From DATIRA01 sp964553405 (GTDB taxonomy: Bacteria > Pseudomonadota > Gammaproteobacteria > Steroidobacterales > Steroidobacteraceae): a stretch of DNA of 30,047 bases. The stretch lies in assembly GCA_964553405.1 (NCBI GenBank), contig CAZKLS010000023.1:1-30047 (forward strand), in the 5' to 3' direction. The position numbers and the translations under genes are program-made. Shown in pieces: positions 26,154 through 30,047 of this stretch; positions within the stretch are counted from its first letter, which is position 1; each line of letters opens with the position of its first letter. The notes below the pieces were generated by a model. It worked only from the letters and a program-made list of their open reading frames with translations. It was not told the origin of the DNA and did not search any database.

Positions 26154-26558
26154 ATGAAACTGATGCGACTCGGCGCCTTCATCGCGCTGGCGCTGCTGCT
26201 GGCGAGCTTCGCGGTCGACTGGTGGCAGTCCCGCCACGGCGCCGGGGAGCCTGAGCCGATCACGGCGTCGGCTTCGCAGCGCCTTCCCGCATTCCTGCCG
26301 CCGGAAGCCGTCGCCACGCTCGAGCGGATCGAGCGCGGCGGCCCTCACCCGTACCGGCAGGACGGCCGCGTGTTCGAGAACCGCGAGCGCCTGCTGCCCC
26401 AGCAACCTCGCGGCTACTATCGCGAGTACACGGTCGATACGCCCGGGTCCCGCGACCGCGGCGCACGGAGACTCGTGACCGGCGGCGATCCACCGCAGGT
26501 CGTGTACTACACGGACGACCACTATCGCAGCTTCCGCCGCGTGGAGATCGAGCCATGA
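26154..26558 (+). CDS. Barnase/RNase Sa-type guanyl-specific ribonuclease, exported or anchored
   Basis: Cleaves single-stranded RNA after guanosine. The product is 134 residues. One hydrophobic N-terminal segment (about 5-22, GAFIALALLLASFAV) acts as signal peptide or anchor. A ~40-residue linker follows, then the microbial ribonuclease domain (about 70-132). It aligns by eye with Streptomyces RNase Sa: DGRVFENRERLLP, GYYREYTVDTPG, RRLVTGG, YYTDDHYRSFRRVEI. The inferred catalytic residues are Glu91, Arg102 and His123, all present, so it should be active. It lacks the C-terminal disulfide cysteine of RNase Sa. ATG at 26154 is 17 bases after relA, and its stop overlaps the start of the barstar-like gene (ATGA). 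Confidence 0.9.
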   Translation: MKLMRLGAFIALALLLASFAVDWWQSRHGAGEPEPITASASQRLPAFLPPEAVATLERIERGGPHPYRQDGRVFENRERLLPQQPRGYYREYTVDTPGSRDRGARRLVTGGDPPQVVYYTDDHYRSFRRVEIEP

Positions 26559-26971
26559 ACCGCGAGCCCGCCCCGACCGATCCGCTGCACATCGGGACGC
26601 TTCGACCGGGCGAGGCCGCGGAGCTTTGCGCGGCCGCGCAGGAATCGGGGTGGCTGTGCCTGCGCGCGGATGTCGCGGGCTGCACGGACAAGCAGGGACT
26701 GCTCGAGTGCCTGGCGCGCGACCTCGGCTTTCCCGGGTGGTTCGGGCGGAACTGGGATGCGCTCAGCGACTGCCTGCGCGATCTCGAATGGCAGCCGGCG
26801 GCCGAGGGCTATCTGCTGATACTCGAGCATGCCGACGGGCTGGCCGCCGCGGCGCCGGAGACGCTCGAAGTCGCGCTCGAGATCCTGCGCGATGCGGCCG
26901 CGGACTGGGCGAGCCGCGGCCGCCCGACGTTGGTCTACGTGGATCTCGCCGCGCCCGGGCTCAGCGGTTAG
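26555..26971 (+). CDS. Barstar-family ribonuclease inhibitor
   Basis: Small acidic cytoplasmic protein that plugs the active site of barnase-type ribonucleases. The product is 138 residues. The family signature is clear: CTDKQGLLECLARDLGFPGW, then FGRNWDALSDCLRDLEW (about 65-81), followed by the strand YLLILEHADGL and a C-terminal TLVYVDL strand. No signal peptide is seen, consistent with protection of the cytoplasm. It overlaps the ribonuclease gene by four bases and is surely co-translated. It runs 11 bases into the 3' end of lpdA on the other strand. Confidence 0.93.
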   Translation: MNREPAPTDPLHIGTLRPGEAAELCAAAQESGWLCLRADVAGCTDKQGLLECLARDLGFPGWFGRNWDALSDCLRDLEWQPAAEGYLLILEHADGLAAAAPETLEVALEILRDAAADWASRGRPTLVYVDLAAPGLSG

Positions 26972-28394
26972 GAAAGTCGATCGCGCGCTTGTCCGCGCCG
27001 AGCGCCGCCTCGTGCAGCGCTTCGCTCAGCGTCGGATGGGCGTGAATCGTCCGCTGCAGGTCCTCGGTGCTCGCCGAGTACTCCATCGCGAGCACCGCCT
27101 CTGCGATCAGCTCGCCGGCCATCGGCCCGATGATGTGCACGCCGAGGATCTCGTCGTCGTCCTCGGCCGAGATGACCTTCGCGAAACCCGCGGTCGCCTC
27201 CATCGCGCGCGCGCGGCCGCTGGCCATGAACGGGAACACGCCCACCTTGTAGGGCCGGCCGCTCTTCTTCACCTCGTCCTCGGTCTCGCCGACCCAGGCG
27301 ATCTCGGGCGCGGTGTAGATCACGGACGGTATCGTCTTGTAGTTGACCTCGGACAGTTGCCCGGCGATCAGGTCCGCGACCATCACGCCCTCTTCCTTGC
27401 CCTTGTGCGCCAGCATCGGGCCACGCACGACGTCGCCGACGGCCCACACCTGCGCCGCCTTCGTGCGGCACTCGTGGTCCACCTTGACGAAGCCGCGCTC
27501 GTCGAGCTCGACACCCGAGTCGTCGGCCAGCAGCTCCTGCGTGTATGGGCGCCGGCCGATCGCGACCACGACCTTGTCCACCGTCACCTGCTGCTCACCC
27601 GAGCCGTCCGTGTAGCTGAGCACCACGCCGCTCTTACCCTTCTTCGCGCCACTGACCTTGGCGCCGAGCCGGATGTCGAGGCCCTGCTTCTTGAACTGCT
27701 TCAGCGCTTCCTTCGCGACCTGCGGATCCGCCATGAACAGGAACTGCTCGAGCGCCTCGAGCACGACGACCTCGGCGCCGAGCCGGCGCCAGACGCTGCC
27801 GAGCTCGAGACCGATCACGCCCGCGCCGATCACACCGAGCCGCTTCGGGACCTCGCTGAACTCGAGCGCCCCCCAGGAGTCGACGATGCGCTCGCCGTCG
27901 AACGGCACGCTCGCGAGCTCCATCGGCACCGAGCCCGACGCCAGCACGACGTGCCGCGCGCGCAGTTCCTGCTTCTCGCCGTCAAACGGCGTGTACTCGA
28001 CCCGGTTGCCCGACAGCAGCCGGCCGTGACCCTGCAGCGCCGTGACGCCGGCCGCCTTGAAGAGCCCCGTGATGCCCTGGGTCGAGCCCTTGACGATCTG
28101 CGCCTTGCGCTTCTGCATCGCCGAGAGGTCGAGCCCGAGGCCCTTTACCTTGATGCCGTGCGTGGCGAACTCGGACCCGGCGCGGTGGTAGAGCTCCGAG
28201 GACTCGAGCAGCGCCTTCGACGGGATGCAACCGGCGTTCAGGCAGGTGCCGCCGTAGGCGTGGCTGCCGTCGTAGTTTTTCCACTCGTCGATGCAGGCGA
28301 CCTTCAGGCCGTTCTGCGCCGCGCGGATCGCGCAGGGGTAACCGGCGGGACCCGCGCCGATCACGATGACATCGAAGGACGTGGTGTCGGTCAT
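26961..28394 (-). CDS. lpdA: Dihydrolipoyl dehydrogenase (E3)
   Basis: FAD enzyme that reoxidises the lipoyl groups of 2-oxoacid dehydrogenase complexes. The product is 477 residues, full length. The FAD-binding VIGAGPAGYPCAIRAAQNG (about 11-29) is followed by the redox disulfide GGTCLNAGCIPSK (Cys51, Cys56). The NAD-binding GVIGAGVIGLELGSVW, AVGDVVRGPMLAHKG, and the C-terminal HAHPTLSEALHE with catalytic His453 and Glu458 are also present. The ATG at 28394 abuts the assembly gap. Together with sucB and sucA upstream it forms the 2-oxoglutarate dehydrogenase operon; it may also serve pyruvate dehydrogenase. Confidence 0.98.
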   Translation of the reverse strand: MTDTTSFDVIVIGAGPAGYPCAIRAAQNGLKVACIDEWKNYDGSHAYGGTCLNAGCIPSKALLESSELYHRAGSEFATHGIKVKGLGLDLSAMQKRKAQIVKGSTQGITGLFKAAGVTALQGHGRLLSGNRVEYTPFDGEKQELRARHVVLASGSVPMELASVPFDGERIVDSWGALEFSEVPKRLGVIGAGVIGLELGSVWRRLGAEVVVLEALEQFLFMADPQVAKEALKQFKKQGLDIRLGAKVSGAKKGKSGVVLSYTDGSGEQQVTVDKVVVAIGRRPYTQELLADDSGVELDERGFVKVDHECRTKAAQVWAVGDVVRGPMLAHKGKEEGVMVADLIAGQLSEVNYKTIPSVIYTAPEIAWVGETEDEVKKSGRPYKVGVFPFMASGRARAMEATAGFAKVISAEDDDEILGVHIIGPMAGELIAEAVLAMEYSASTEDLQRTIHAHPTLSEALHEAALGADKRAIDFPNR

Positions 28395-28494
28395 NNNNNN
28401 NNNNNNNNNNNNNNNNNNNNNNNNNNNNNNNNNNNNNNNNNNNNNNNNNNNNNNNNNNNNNNNNNNNNNNNNNNNNNNNNNNNNNNNNNNNNNN
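28395..28494. other. Assembly gap (100 N)
   Basis: Exactly 100 undetermined bases, a conventional scaffold filler, so the true length is unknown. It removes the last residues and stop of sucB, the sucB-lpdA spacer and the lpdA ribosome-binding site. Confidence 1.
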
Positions 28495-29706
28495 CTGCAG
28501 CAGCAGCCGCGCGGGATCCTCCAGCGCGTCCTTGATCGCGACCAGGAACTGCACGGCCTCGCGCCCGTCGATGATCCGGTGGTCGTAGGTGAGCGCGAGG
28601 TACATCATCGGGCGAACCACGATCTCGCCGTCGATGACCATCGGCCGTTCCTGGATCTTGTGCATGCCGAGGATCGCGCTCTGCGGCATGTTCAGGATCG
28701 GCGTCGAGAGCAGCGAGCCGAACACGCCGCCGTTGGTGATCGTAAACGTGCCGCCAGTGAGCTCCTCGAGCGTGATCGAGCCTTCGCGCGCCCGCTTCGC
28801 GTACGCCGACACGCCCTGTTCGATGTCGCCGAAGCTCATCGCGTCCGCGTCGCGGAGCACCGGGACGATCAGGCCGCGGTCGGTGGAGACCGCGACGCCG
28901 ATGTCGTAAAACTCGTGGTAGACGATGTCCGCGCCGTCCACCGAGGCGTTGACGATCGGGAACCGGCGCAGCGCCTCGATCGCCGCCTTGACGAAGAACG
29001 ACATGAAGCCCAGCCGCACGCCGTGCGCCTTCTCGAAGGAATCACGGTAGCGCTTGCGCAGCCCGTTGACCTCGGTCAGGTCCACCTCGTTGAAGGTCGT
29101 CAGCATCGCCGCAGTGGACTGCGCCTGCACCAGCCGCTCGGCGATACGGGTGCGCAGCCGCGTCATCGGCACGCGGCGCTCGCCTCGCTCCCCGGCCGCC
29201 GGCGCGCTGGACGCGTCGCTGCCCGGCTTCGTGCCGGAGGGCGACTGGGACGCGAGATGCGTCAGCACGTCACCCTTGGTCACCCGACCGTCGCGTCCCG
29301 AGCCCGGGATCTGCGCGACGTCGAGCTTGTGTTCCCCGGCGAGGCGCCGAACCGACGGCGCAAGCTTCTCGCCGCCCGCAGCCGGCTGGTCGGCCGCCGC
29401 GGGTGCCGCCGCTTTCCCGGCGGTCGGCTCCTTCGCCTGCGGCTGCGCAGGCGCGGCCGCGGCCGAAGCGCCCTCCTCGAGCAGCGCGAGCAGCTCGCCG
29501 CTGGTAACCGTGGCGCCGTCCTTGACCTTCAGCTCCTTCAGCACGCCGTCCGCCGGCGCGGGCACTTCGAGCACGACCTTGTCGGTCTCGAGGTCGACGA
29601 GGTTCTCGTCCCGGCGCACGGCGTCGCCGGGCTTCTTGTGCCAGGCGACCAGTGTGGCGTCGGCGACCGACTCCGGGAGCTGCGGAACGCGTACTTCGAT
29701 GGTCAT
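28495..29706 (-). CDS. sucB: Dihydrolipoyllysine-residue succinyltransferase (E2 of 2-oxoglutarate dehydrogenase), 3' end lost in gap
   Basis: Transfers succinyl groups from lipoyl to CoA in the 2-oxoglutarate dehydrogenase core. 404 residues are present. The N-terminal lipoyl domain carries Lys43 in ETDKVVLEVPAP. An Ala/Pro-rich linker (80-112) is followed by the peripheral subunit-binding domain (about 115-151, APSVRRLAGEHKLDVAQIPGSG). The catalytic domain has LTYDHRIIDGREA (His376, Asp380). The sequence runs into N at EDPARLLLQ; E. coli SucB ends RLLLDV, so only about one to three residues and the stop should be missing. The ATG at 29706 overlaps the sucA stop by four bases. Confidence 0.96.
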
Positions 29707-30047
29707 GAGCCCTTCCTGCCACCGGCCACGCGCAGCCGCGAGGTCGCGCGCGCCGATTCTTCTTTGGTGGTAGCGGTGAGCGCGGCAGCGACCAGTCCCC
29801 GCTGCTGCGCGTTGTGCAACTGCATGATGCCCGTCGCCGGAGCCGCGGCGGGCGCGCGACCCGCGTAAAGCAGCTCCTGCTTCGGACCGAGCGCGTCCTG
29901 CAGCCGGTGACGGACCTGGTACCAGGCGCCCTGGTTCTGGGGCTCCTCCTGGCACCAGACGACCTCGCGCGCGTTCGGGTAGCGGGCGAGCACGGCCGCG
30001 TAGTCCTCCGCCGGGAACGGATACAGCTGCTCGATCCGGACCACGGC
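29703..30047 (-). CDS. sucA: 2-oxoglutarate dehydrogenase E1, C-terminal 115 residues
   Basis: Thiamine diphosphate-dependent E1 that decarboxylates 2-oxoglutarate. Only the C-terminus is inside the window; the 5' part lies beyond 30047. RIEQLYPFPAEDYAAVLARYP and VVWCQEEPQNQGAWYQVRH are the typical end of the transketolase C-terminal domain of SucA/OdhA, not of AceE. The final ~40 residues, after QLHNAQQRGLVAAAL, are a variable basic tail (ATSRLRVAGGRKGS). The stop overlaps the sucB start as ATGA. Confidence 0.95.
   Translation of the reverse strand, partial: AVVRIEQLYPFPAEDYAAVLARYPNAREVVWCQEEPQNQGAWYQVRHRLQDALGPKQELLYAGRAPAAAPATGIMQLHNAQQRGLVAAALTATTKEESARATSRLRVAGGRKGS

Overview
The window looks like chromosomal core genome from a high-GC gammaproteobacterium. 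The evidence is the gene orders rimP-nusA-infB-rbfA-truB-rpsO-pnp and ruvCAB-tolQRAB-pal-cpoB-queE-queC, a RelA-type alarmone synthetase, E. coli-like NusA acidic repeats, and PNPase residue numbering identical to E. coli. I cannot name the genus; GC content and gene order would fit a chromatial, nevskial or xanthomonad-type lineage. A run of exactly 100 N (28395-28494) shows this is a draft scaffold. I see no prophage, insertion sequence, CRISPR array or rRNA.

Layout: (1) 1-7817, minus strand: translation/transcription operon rimP, nusA, infB, rbfA, truB, rpsO and the first 495 codons of pnp. Two tandem intrinsic terminators lie just upstream of rimP, and another separates rpsO from pnp. (2) 8088-13679, minus strand: a tyrosine-catabolism operon, hpd, a MAPEG membrane protein, homogentisate dioxygenase, fumarylacetoacetate hydrolase, an aromatic-type aminotransferase, and a protein with a degenerate P-loop. 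No soluble maleylacetoacetate isomerase is present. (3) 13944-14019: tRNA-Lys(UUU) with its promoter. (4) 14231-15572, plus strand: a small exported basic protein of unknown function and proline iminopeptidase. (5) 15573-23849, minus strand: one tightly packed run ruvC, ruvA, ruvB, tolQ, tolR, tolA, tolB, pal, cpoB, queE, queC. (6) 24022-26971, plus strand: relA, then a secreted or membrane-anchored barnase/RNase Sa-type ribonuclease and its barstar-type inhibitor. (7) 26961-30047, minus strand: lpdA, an assembly gap, sucB and the 3' end of sucA.

Genes work together as follows. The first block matures ribosomes and couples transcription to translation. The second converts tyrosine through 4-hydroxyphenylpyruvate and homogentisate to fumarate and acetoacetate, with one step, the cis-trans isomerisation, unassigned. 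The third large block combines Holliday-junction processing, the Tol-Pal envelope-constriction machine and two queuosine-precursor enzymes. The last block is the 2-oxoglutarate dehydrogenase complex.

Most of the window is ordinary core genome. The points that deserve a second look are the double terminator in front of rimP-nusA, the MAPEG protein and the degenerate P-loop protein in the tyrosine operon, and the ribonuclease/barstar pair directly behind relA.
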